A stretch of 64,000 nt of DNA from Solicoccozyma terricola (lineage: Eukaryota; Basidiomycota; Tremellomycetes; Filobasidiales; Piskurozymaceae), in NCBI GenBank assembly GCA_001600875.1, contig BCLD01000016.1, positions 503,067 through 567,066 of the forward strand. The letters run 5' to 3'. Positions 1-9,879 of the stretch are shown piece after piece (the first letter of the stretch is position 1; every line of letters starts with the position of its first letter). The notes below the pieces were generated by a model, which searched no databases, was not told the origin of the DNA, and saw only the letters and a program-made list of their open reading frames with translations. A program made the position numbers and the translations under genes.

Positions 1-400
1 GACGACGACGACGACGACGACTTTTAATTTTTTTTAACGGGTTGATATGACGATTCACGAGTTTGTATAGAGTTGCGGTGTCGATGTAGAGTGCAGGGTG
101 ACTTGGTAGACTGATAGATCGGTGTCACGAAGAAGGCGACGAATGATTTGTCCTGGGGCTGTTTACTGTATACTTTACTAGATTATTTCAGACGCGACAA
201 CTTGAAATGCAAAGACTGCGACCCAACAAACCACTTCATCCATCTCCCCTCTTCAAGAGTGCACTCTCAGATCATCCATCCACGGCAGATGCCCCGGTAA
301 CCTGCATCTACCATCGTGTGGTCGTTTCAGCCGGTCTGAAGCAGCGCGCAACTCTACAGAAGTGGACTTCAGGAAACTAGCCGAGTGAACCCCTGCGACC
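1..400. other. Upstream region with a short GAC microsatellite
   Basis: The window opens with about seven GAC triplets, then a T/A-rich run, and continues as non-coding sequence up to the first start codon. No reading frame with recognisable protein character was seen. It probably holds the promoter and 5' leader of the gene at 401, and possibly the end of a gene lying outside the window. Confidence 0.4.
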
Positions 401-1672
401 ATGTCTTCCGGGTCGATGTGGGCACCTGCCAATGTTTCTCAGACGATATCTTCTCCACCACCTCGTACACCTCGTCGCAACGGTGCCCCCAATCACAAAG
501 AAGCACATAATGCACCGGCTAGCAATAGCACTCCTCCCGCCAGGCATGGACCAAGGACCGGTGTCCAGGAAACACGATGGAAACGGCCAAAGGAACTTCT
601 GGGTGAGCCGGATGGTGGAGCCGCTTCTTTGCTATCTAGAATCGACTTTGGAGGATCCCCACCACCGATGTCTCCATCGCCGGCCAAGAAAGGATCTGCA
701 CGAGTAGACAGGGAGGCACCTCCTCACACGACCATCGACATCACAAAGGCAAAGAATCACAACGTAACCAGTCGACTCGATAAATCACCTGCATTCAGCA
801 AGAAGTCGAGCTCGCTGGACGCACATACAAGGACCAGCAAATGGTCTGGAATTGGCATCGCCGGCTCGTCAGCAAGTAAATGGGCCGTATCACACGTACA
901 GGGTAGTGGGCAAGACGGTGGTCAATCGGAGGAAGAGAAAAGGGGAGACCATGACGATGTTGACCTCGAGCACTATATCAACAAGCTGGACATCTATGAA
1001 CCGCAGGACGTCGTCCTGTCGCACAAAGAGGAGTCCGTTGACGATGTTCCACACTCTGCGCAGACTTCCAATTTCGATGCTTCAACGATGGGCGCATCGG
1101 AGCCATCTGTAGCGGGACCCTCCACACCGCCCTCTCGTCCGTCTGAACTTTCAAACTCAGGCGTTACGCCGACTACCATCCCATCAACTCCTATCAAGTA
1201 TGACTGGGCTGATGAAGATGATGACGATCTCGACGTTGATAATCTTGCGGCAGAGTGGGGACTCTCTGTCCCGGGACAGTCGAAAGGAAATTGGAAAGCG
1301 GAAGAGGGAATCCAGGCATCAGTGAAACAAACGTCACCTGAGATTATACGAGGAACACCAAACAAGGCAGCGCCAGTTTCGAACAGTTTGTCACTACCGA
1401 AGGCGGATATCGTGGCCACCAAGAGTCTCGCTAGCGATAAGACGCTGCGACAGCCACTGAACAATCCACCGCCCATCGAACTCCTCCCAGCATCTCCGTC
1501 ACCTCCCCTCTCCTCGTCTGTCCCGCTGCAAGGACATACCCTCGCTCCACCATCTGCAACGCCTGCACCTACCATTCGCTCGCCACGCAAAGACAGGCCA
1601 AAGCCTGAGATCAGAAATGATGCATTTGCGAGACTGTCAAAGGGTCTGTATAAGAATCAAGGCAGGGATTGA
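401..1672 (+). CDS. Hypothetical disordered protein (423 aa, single exon)
   Basis: This is one uninterrupted 423-codon frame, which is unusual here because nearly every other gene has several introns. The protein is rich in Ser, Pro and Thr, with many SPP/TPP-like motifs, a basic KRPKE-type patch near residue 65, and an acidic segment around residue 270 (DWADEDDDDLDVDNLAAEW). The short C-terminal stretch NDAFARLSKGLYKNQGRD looks more ordered and could be a binding motif. No domain is recognised. The start at 401 is the first ATG of the frame. The gene converges on the Bin3-like gene, with 185 bases between the stop codons. Function unknown; a nuclear or cytoskeletal scaffold would fit the composition, but that is a guess. 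Confidence 0.7.
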   Translation: MSSGSMWAPANVSQTISSPPPRTPRRNGAPNHKEAHNAPASNSTPPARHGPRTGVQETRWKRPKELLGEPDGGAASLLSRIDFGGSPPPMSPSPAKKGSARVDREAPPHTTIDITKAKNHNVTSRLDKSPAFSKKSSSLDAHTRTSKWSGIGIAGSSASKWAVSHVQGSGQDGGQSEEEKRGDHDDVDLEHYINKLDIYEPQDVVLSHKEESVDDVPHSAQTSNFDASTMGASEPSVAGPSTPPSRPSELSNSGVTPTTIPSTPIKYDWADEDDDDLDVDNLAAEWGLSVPGQSKGNWKAEEGIQASVKQTSPEIIRGTPNKAAPVSNSLSLPKADIVATKSLASDKTLRQPLNNPPPIELLPASPSPPLSSSVPLQGHTLAPPSATPAPTIRSPRKDRPKPEIRNDAFARLSKGLYKNQGRD

Positions 1673-1857
1673 TCATGCAAGAGAGTGACGATCATAGTGT
1701 CGGTCCAGGTTGTTGTATACGGAGAAGCGGATCTTGGGACCGGATGTATCATAATTTCCTAGCTCTGCATGATGCAAGATTACTTGAGGTAGACTTCTAT
1801 GGCTCTGTCGAAACCTGTGAAGTGAAGAGACGTCAGCGGCAGAGAAGATGCGCAAGC

Positions 1858-3003
1858 TCAGCCAAACCAAGGTTCACCCTTCCCGCTGTCGCTATGCCGT
1901 AGCAACGCTTTGCTACTGAAGCCGACATCCTCCAACAGGATCCTCTCGAAATCCACTTCAGGTCGCAGCTTGAGTTTGAAATAATTACTGGTTAGGATCT
2001 GAATGGCTAAAATCAGCATGATAATGACCCGTCTTGCTTGAGGTGAGGTTGCGCACCTCGCTTCCTCGTTTCGCTGTCCGGTATCCATCCCATCCTTGCT
2101 TTTCTAGCACCAACCTCCCACCGGGCCTCAGATGCCGATGACATTTCTCAAAGAATGCAATAAGGCCGTTGTCGAGGTGATTCAAGTGGATCCATTTCGT
2201 CAGAGAGAGACTATGGTTGAGACGGAATTTCGTCAGCGTTGATAGCAGTATTCGGCCAGTATTACTCACGCTAATATCACATCATACCCATCCTTCTCCG
2301 TATCGACCGAATCTGTCACCCAATCTCCAGCGAAGAAAGACAGATTATGTGGAAAGATCTCGCCTCGCCTCTCTGCCTCTGATAATGAGGTCGGATCAAA
2401 CAGCTTGTGTGCTCGAGGATCGATCGGTTCGTAAACATCCGCGAAGAAGGATGGGAAGTAGTGGGTTTCATCATGAGAACGGGTTGTTTGTTGTACGTCG
2501 TTTAAACTCGGTAGCGTGATAGCTGAAGGGTCGACTTTTTCCCTCCGCCGTTTTTTGGGCGGACCTTCCTGGTGGAATCCCTCCTGTAGATTGATATCAC
2601 CACTCGGCCTCATATGTTCTCCTTCTAACGGCCGAAGTCTTCTCGGTTTCTCCATCGACATCGCCCTCTCAACCGTCAATCGACATTGGCTAATCAGATG
2701 AGGATCAATGTCGACGCCAACCACCTTCAGAGGATGCATGCGCTGAGCTGGAAGCGATCAAGTGGCATCATAGACGTGGAATCAGCGACGGGCTCCGACG
2801 GTTTTGTAATACCACTCACCGATCTCCACGGACACCGCTCCGACGTTGCAACCCACATCCAGCACCGTTGCTTGTCGAAACCATTCTTCGTTCAACAACG
2901 CCAGTCGCTCATCCTTATCGGCTGGCAAGTCGTTCTTGGCACGACGACGTGGATAGTAGCCTCTGTAGTTGCCGTACGGAGCTGTGGCATTGCCGTGGGA
3001 CAT
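1858..3003 (-). CDS. Bin3/MePCE-type RNA 5' gamma-phosphate methyltransferase
   Basis: The family (Drosophila Bin3, human MEPCE, fission yeast Bmc1) methylates the 5' gamma-phosphate of small Pol III RNAs using SAM. Four exons were read: 3003-2820, 2747-2270, 2210-2057 and 1998-1858. They total 957 nt (318 aa), and all phases agree. The N-terminus carries the family signature YGNYRGYYPRRR. SAM motif I is VLDVGCNVGAVSVEIA across the first splice, followed by VVGVDIDPHLI, then SLTKWIHLNHLDNGLIAFF and the RPGGRLVLEKQGW motif; DVGFSS lies near the C-terminus. Placing the last intron at GTGCGC..TTCAG restores colinearity with MEPCE through LKLRPEVDF. There is a long low-complexity insert (about residues 95-165) between the motifs. 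The start is the Met just ahead of the signature. CDC73 lies upstream in the same direction, 148 bases away. Confidence 0.88.
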
Positions 3004-3151
3004 CAGACTGAGAATGTGAACGGCGAGCAGCAGTTGCAAGCAGGATTCGCTGCTTGTTTCAAGTTTCTAACCATCGTCGCGATTACGTCATCACATGAAC
3101 CAGCAAGATGGCCATCCCATACATCTCGGTACAACAAGCAAGCAGCATCCG

Positions 3152-5094
3152 TCATCGTCGTCCAGTACTGTCCATCTGGTTCCAGAAGGTCGTCACCACC
3201 TGCCGGTCGGTATGGCGCTTGAAGGGATCGATCTTGTAGTACAGACGCGCTTCAGCTCCAGCTGGCGGGGGGATGTCACAGTCGGTCATCACTCACCTGT
3301 AGACTTGTCACCTTCCAATCCTTCACTGCCGGACTTGGTCGATCATTCGAGTAGTAGAAGTAGACGCCGCGCACTGTGAATCTCAGAGCATTTCAGCGAT
3401 TAGTCTCCCTAGCAAAAGACGCCGGCAGCGCACCATGTCTGAAGAGCTCTCGCGGGTCTTGCCACTTGTACGGCCTAAACTGCCACGTCTGACCGGTCGT
3501 AAAGACACATAACACTCGTTCCCTGCGGAAAGGGGTGACCATCTTCAGCTTCATGTAATGTCGCGACAGACTCTGTGAGATCTGTCAACTCACCACAAAT
3601 CATCTCCGGAGCTTGAACCCAGCTTTTGCAGCGAGTCTGCGTTTTCCACTACCATGTATTTCATCAGCCTCGTCTCTGGAAAGTCATCGATGCAGGATTA
3701 GCCGAATGTGAGGTAATAATTGAGAGGACGACAGACTCACGGCCGTCCGGGGCTTGGATCTTCCTATGCACAACGACAACATCCTCCGTTTTCCTCGTTC
3801 CTTCAGCCTGTTGACGTTGTTTGGCTTCTTCTGTGGATTCGTAGCTGTTGCGTACGGCACCTCAGCCCTCTATTATCCCAGCCTACCAAGTTCTCTACTC
3901 ACACTCCCTCCTCTAAGAATCGCTTGACGTTCCACATGCTAATCAACGCCGTCGGACTTGACGAGATGACGATAATGTTTACCAACTTCCCTCTCTTTGC
4001 TTTCGAATCTACCTCACGTACGATTCAATCAGCAAAACGAAAAAAAGTCCACTTCAATTCTTTGATCTAAAGCTTTCCTGACTCACCGCTGATAGGCACA
4101 GGCGCAGCAGTCCCCTTGGAGATCGGTCGCTTACTCAGAGCCAACGCCTTCTGAACGTCCCCACTCGACGCCAGCTCAGTGAGATATGTTCGAAGTGGTT
4201 TAATTTGTGTATCGTTGATTTGCCGACGAAGGGCAGAGAAGTCCTGTGGTAGTGGGGAACGGAGTGAGGATGACCAGCACAGTGAGGAGCAAGGTATATA
4301 TGTGGGACTCACGTTCTTCTTCCCGCCGGGGGAGGCACGAAGTGACTCGTGACGGTCCTGTAGTGATATTTCTTGCATCTTAATCTGTCGTCCGACGTCA
4401 CAGCAATCCTCATCAGCATATGAGAACCACTTTCTCAACAAACATCAAGAAGCACCTTTTTGACCGCTTCCAAGTCCGCCGGATTGAATTCATATTTTCG
4501 CTTGACGAAACCAATGCCGACATTGGGTCGTCCAGCTGGGGTTTGAGTTGTGGTTGTTGTCGTATCTGAGACACCAACGAGTTCGGGTTTGACTATCGGT
4601 GCAGATGGAGCTGCCGTTCCCTCGAATACTGGAATAATTACGACGACGTTGTTAAAGCTTGGCAGGGTCACAGCTTGCCGATACTCGTACTCACGACCCT
4701 GAGCGGGATCACTACCCTCCACCAGTACTCGTCCAGGCGGAGCCTCCGTCTTTCCCTCCAAATAATCCAGTACCAACTTCCTATTCACGATACCGACGAC
4801 CCTCATTCCCACTCCTCCGCCGACCGCTTGTGCGCGCCTCATGTACTCCGCCGTCCCTGTCTCCCTCTCCACATACACGTAGTATAGCTGTTGAAGAGTG
4901 TGGAATTCCGATACATCGTTGTCCTGGACAGAGAAGCGGGTAGGTGTGGTGACAGGGAGGGTGGTTGAAGTGGATGGGAAAGTGATGTGTGTTGCTTCTA
5001 CGAGTGTGCATGATTCGTCTGCGGAGTTGAGGAGGGTGGGGAGCTGGCCGGATGAGATGGATGTGCGGAGGAGGGAGAGTGGATCGGACGACAT
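3152..5094 (-). CDS. CDC73: Paf1 complex subunit Cdc73 (parafibromin)
   Basis: Cdc73 is a subunit of the Paf1 complex, which travels with RNA polymerase II and supports H2B ubiquitination and H3K4/K36 methylation. The first exon (5094-4456) encodes the N-terminal region starting MSSDPLSLLRTSI, with FVKRKYEFNPADLEAVKK at its end. Exons 4384-4313 and 4243-4087 encode the middle, including KIKMQEISLQDRHESL. The C-terminal Ras-like domain begins near 4008 with GKLVNIIVISSSPTALISM, typical of the family. It continues through DVVVVHRKIQ, RPYKWQDPRELF, VRGVYFYYSNDRPSPAVKDW and ends FKRHTDRQVVTTFWNQM, the conserved Cdc73 terminus. About eight exons in all; the last introns were placed by homology only. 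The stop is TGA at 3154-3152. Confidence 0.92.
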
Positions 5095-5191
5095 GGCGAG
5101 GTATGTATCGTTGGCGGGAGTAAGAGATGGGGATGCTGATACCAGGTATACATATATGTGTCTTGGTGGATTGCGAGGGAGTTGCGGTTGT

Positions 5192-5204
5192 CACGTGTCA
5201 CGTG
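5192..5204. promoter_or_regulatory. Double CACGTG E-box upstream of CDC73
   Basis: The sequence CACGTGTCACGTG holds two palindromic CACGTG cores seven bases apart, about 100 bases upstream of the CDC73 start codon. Such E-boxes are bound by bHLH factors of the Cbf1/USF type in fungi. The site is seen directly; its use is inferred. Confidence 0.4.
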
Positions 5205-5280
5205 CTCAACCTCGAGTTGGATGGTAGGAATACATATGTTACAGGATACAGGATACGCACCCTCTCCTCTAATCTTCACC

Positions 5281-6572
5281 TCACCTCTCTCCCATCGCCT
5301 CGTCCCCGTCCCCGTCCCCGTCCTCCCCTTCCTCTTCTTCCGACCCTCCTCCTTCTACATCCCCACCATCCCCGCCGTCCAACCCATTCGCCGCGTCATC
5401 ATCATCCCCTCCGTCTTCTCCTACACCTGCTGCAGCACCACCCTCCCTTGCCGCCTTCTGAGCTTCTTCCCTGTTCCTCTCACGTTGTCGTTGACGAGAA
5501 GCTGCGTTTGCTGCGTTTCTCATACGGAGTGTGTGTGCTCGAATATCAGCTTGTACTTTTGTATATGCTGCAAGTTGGCATGCCAGACCAATATCAGCTT
5601 CACCCTCTTCAACAGAAAATGTGTCAAACCCCGCGCAAGATCTCCTCACCTTCCAATTCATTCTCCAGGATCTCTGTCAACTGATCAGCAGGTCCAAAAT
5701 CAATAGCTTCCACTGCTTTTATGATATCTTGTGGCATAATCGTTTTGGCTGCGCGGGAGGATGAGATTTCTAGAGCTGCGTCGGCTGTTTTCGGTAGTGG
5801 AAGAAAGGATGGCGGGGATAAGTGGGTGATTAGTCGTAACTCGTTCTTTCGATAATGTCGCAGGCCGTCACAATCCAGCGCCACATCTCTTCTCACGCAA
5901 AGACATTTGACCATGCTCAGAAAGCGTGGTGATGCAGAGAGTAATTGCTCGCTACAGTCGCCGGAGACAGATATTGTTTTGCTCGCTGCACTCGTAGATA
6001 GGCTCGGCCACTACGTTCGCTGGAGACACAATTCTTCGTTGCACTCAGGAAGACGACGGCCGTTGCTCCGTGAATAAATGAGTCCTCACTTGCGTTCGCG
6101 AAGAGAGTGATGCTCGGTACGTTCGCGGAAGACAGCTCCCCAGAGGGAGTGCGGTCTTTGTTCCGGGAAGAAAAACGAGAGCTTGCTGCACTGGCAAGAA
6201 GAGGTATGCTTCACTAAGCGAGGGACATAGTACTCACCTAGGTAATTGATAAACACGGTAGCACTCTTCTGCATCGCCTGAATCGCCTCTTGTTGAAATT
6301 TCACATTATCTCCTGCCTATCCGATGAGGTTTGATTAGATTCCCTCGTATCAGTATGGCTACTCTACCTGACACCTTGAAACAACCCCTCACCTCCCCTT
6401 TAGCCAACCTAGTCACCGTGGTCTTTGGCAAATCGAACTCGTCTAATCCAGAGCTGGTCAGAGCTTGTACGGCCAGCATCTGCTGTTCCAGTGCTGCGTC
6501 TTGCTGGCGCGCGAGGTGTGGAATAGGATGGGGTTCGAGGGATTCCGTGATGGGTGGTGGCTTAGGAGGCAT
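5281..6572 (-). CDS. Dpb4/POLE3-like histone-fold protein
   Basis: This is the small histone-fold subunit shared by DNA polymerase epsilon (Dpb4/POLE3) and ISWI-type CHRAC remodellers; it pairs with Dpb3/POLE4. Four exons were read: 6572-6393, 6316-6238, 5784-5650 and 5567-5281. They total 681 nt (226 aa) and the phases agree. The histone fold runs from FDLPKTTVTRLAKGE through VKFQQEAIQAMQKSATVFINYL to AAKTIMPQDIIKAVEAIDFG, the NF-Y/Dr1-like pattern of this family. The C-terminus is a charged tail of Arg/Gln- and then Asp/Glu/Gly-rich sequence, as in Dpb4 and POLE3. The start MPPKPPPITESLEPHPIPH resembles the family N-terminus. Intron 2 (6237-5785, 453 nt) is far longer than its neighbours and is filled with palindromic repeats. 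It shares a 336-base divergent promoter with the OM14-like gene. Confidence 0.85.
5935..6235. repeat. Palindromic GCTCGCT/CGTTCGCG repeats inside a DPB4 intron
   Basis: This part of intron 2 of the Dpb4-like gene holds degenerate units such as GCTCGCTACAGTCGCCGG, GCTCGCTGCACTCG, CTACGTTCGCTGG, CACTTGCGTTCGCGAAG and GATGCTCGGTACGTTCGCGG. A second module at 6134-6175 is an imperfect CTCCC..GGGAG hairpin followed by GGTCTTTGTTCCGGGAAG. The same modules occur at 17515-18020, and the first module also at 55550-55656. Unit-like sequence (ATGCTTCACTAAGCGAGG) reaches close to the 5' splice site at 6237. Confidence 0.7.
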
Positions 6573-6908
6573 GGTGGGAAGAGGAGAGTGGTGGTTTATA
6601 ATGAGCAGATCGAATGTGATGTTCACCCTGTAGAGGTTGATGCCTGGGAAACCCCGGTGGACGCGTTGGAAAGAGGAAACCGCGGAAATGTGGCACGTGA
6701 TGCTGGTGGTGGCGGTGGCGAACAGGAGGGTAAATGACGTGTATTGGATGTCCGGCAAGCTGTGACGTCACCACGGACATCATCGACCATGTCCGCCTTC
6801 CCTCCGCCCGTTAGTATGCGTCATTGGGCCGGCTGCATCGACAACCCAGTTTTCTTGAAATCCATCCCACAAGTCTTGGCCAGTCACCTTCACATCCATT
6901 TCACAATC
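6573..6908. promoter_or_regulatory. Divergent promoter with CRE-like TGACGTCA site
   Basis: This 336-base intergenic region lies between the divergent DPB4-like and OM14-like genes. It contains TGACGTGT at 6735-6742 and a perfect palindromic TGACGTCA (bZIP/CREB-ATF consensus) at 6763-6770. No protein-coding exon is apparent. Use of the sites is inferred only from the consensus. Confidence 0.4.
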
Positions 6909-8481
6909 ATGTCTTACGCAGCCATGGCAGCAAAGAATGGTATGTAGCGTAGATCCCTCCCTCCCTTCCTACCTGCCTCTTCCTACCAGCTCATCCCCCT
7001 CCTTGCTTCCCCTCCCTCCAGCTCCTCCAGAGGAAGAACAACCCCAGCCCTCTCAGGCCTTCCTAGACGGTCACTTTTCCGGCGAGACAGAGGCGACCAG
7101 CGTCGTCGACGACAGTACCACCATCAATGTCGTCACACCCGAATGGAAAGAGCACCCAGCCACCCTTACCTCTGAGCACGAGAACGTCCGTGTTCCATCA
7201 CCAGGTTCCATCCCCCATCATGCTCCTGGCGCGACGGAACCACATGTCTCCGAGGTTGCTCCCAAGCCCACATCCGGACCTACTCCCGGCCAGTCTCGGG
7301 TCCTTCCTGACGGCTCCATCAAAGTGGGGCCCAACGAGGAGGAAATGAGGAAAGCTGCGAACAAGGCTGCGACAAAGGCCACAGAGGTCGGTAAAGAGAC
7401 CAAGGAGAAGGCAGGAGAGGTAGAGGACAAGGCAAAGGAGATCGGACACGACGTCAAGGAGAAAGCAGAGGAAGTTGGTGACAAGGCGAAGAAAGAGAGT
7501 AAGAAGTTGGGCAAGGAAGCAAAGGAGTATGCGGCAAAGGCGGAGGATGAGGCGAAGAAGTTGGGTAGGAAGGCAAAGGTGAGCAACTACTGGTTCAGAA
7601 TCGCAATTAGGGCTCACATAGCACAACCTCTTTCCCTCAGGCCGAGTTCGGCCACGCAGAAACCGCTGTATCGAAATACTACGCCAAGACCAAGGAAGTC
7701 ATTCTCCGACCCAGCGTGATGGGTGGTATCCTCGGTGTTGGTGGGTTTTGCCAGAGCATTTTGTCCCCACTCCACATGTCCCACCGTGCTCATTCGTCAT
7801 CCTCACCTCGCAGCCAACGTCGGTCTCCTCTCCGCTCTCACCTACGTCGCTTACACACGCAGGGAGATGGCATGGGATAGGAGAATCGTAGCCGCTAGTG
7901 TCGCCTGTACTCTTGCACTTTTCGGAGCTGAAGGGTGGGTGGAGTCTGTTCATCTGATTTTCAGAGCCTGTTAGTTCTCCACCTAACACATTGACACCTT
8001 CTTCAGCGTTCTGGCCGAGAAATACATCGACACTCCCGAGGGTCGGGCAGAGGCTGAGCGCGCAAAGGAAGAAGGCTCAAAGGTGTGGTTGCACACCAAA
8101 GAGACTGTTCTGCGTCCTGGTGTCGCTGGTGGTCTTGTTGGAGCTGGTATGTTCCGATCCTATGCTAATGCATCTCCTCTCGAGAATTCAACCGACTAAT
8201 CTGGAATCTCGACCCGACAGTCAATGTTGCTGTCCTCGGCACGGTCGGTTACTTCTCTTACAAGAACTGGAACCTACCAAAGTGGGATAGGAATGTGGTG
8301 TCTAGTGTTGCCGTCGGGTTGATCGCTTTGTCTGCTGCTGAAGGGTGAGTGATTGACTAGCCGCGAGGTCACGGGAGGAACCCATCCAATTGACGAGCAA
8401 TACCCTACCCGTCACAGTTACCTCGGCAAGGAGTACAAAGACAAGGAACTCCCGAGGCAGAAGAGGAAGGGAAACCTCTGA
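6909..8481 (+). CDS. OM14-like mitochondrial outer-membrane protein
   Basis: Seven exons were read: 6909-6939, 7022-7578, 7641-7740, 7814-7934, 8007-8146, 8221-8344 and 8418-8481. They total 1137 nt (378 aa) with all phases agreeing. The N-terminal half is acidic and disordered. About residues 130-205 form a long amphipathic helix of 11-residue LEA/apolipoprotein-like repeats (KEKAGEVEDKAKEIG type). The C-terminal half has three predicted membrane segments, around VMGGILGVANVGLLSALTY, RIVAASVACTLALFGAEG and AVLGTVGYFSYKN, with a repeated charged motif WDRRIVAA/WDRNVVSS. This layout and the repeated WDRxVV motif resemble the fungal OM14 family (mitochondrial outer membrane, ribosome receptor in yeast). 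The family call rests on pattern memory and is tentative. The tail is basic (KELPRQKRKGNL). Confidence 0.6.
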
Positions 8482-8635
8482 GGCTGAAGGCTACTGTCTC
8501 CCGTTGGGTATATGTCGCGGTTTGTTTTTGTGATCTAGTTGCTCTCACTTCCAGCTGTATCAATCCCACCGCTTTCTTCGGTGTTTTGCTCTTAGTTTTT
8601 ACAAGAAACACATAAACACCTCTAGATCGATCTAA

Positions 8636-9633
<998 letters not shown>

Positions 9634-9879
9634 GGTGCGTGACAGAGAATAAGGGAGCGAGAAGTGACGCTGGAACAGTCGAGATGCCACCCCTCTGCTC
9701 ATGGAATGGATGAGGATGTACGGGTGATCGATGTGAACACTGGTGCGATCCTCTTGAAACATGCCTCAGACACCGCGGTGTGGCAAAAAAAAAAAAAAAG
9801 TATTTCGGCAGCAATCGGCGCCGGCGGGGCACCATTTGCTCGCAATCATCCTCATCTCTCCTCGTTGCTTTCAACAATA

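Noticed and set aside
994..1590. 198-aa minus-strand open frame inside the first gene
   Set aside because: It is antisense to a 423-codon frame and its Gly/Ser/Asp composition mirrors the sense Ser/Pro codons.
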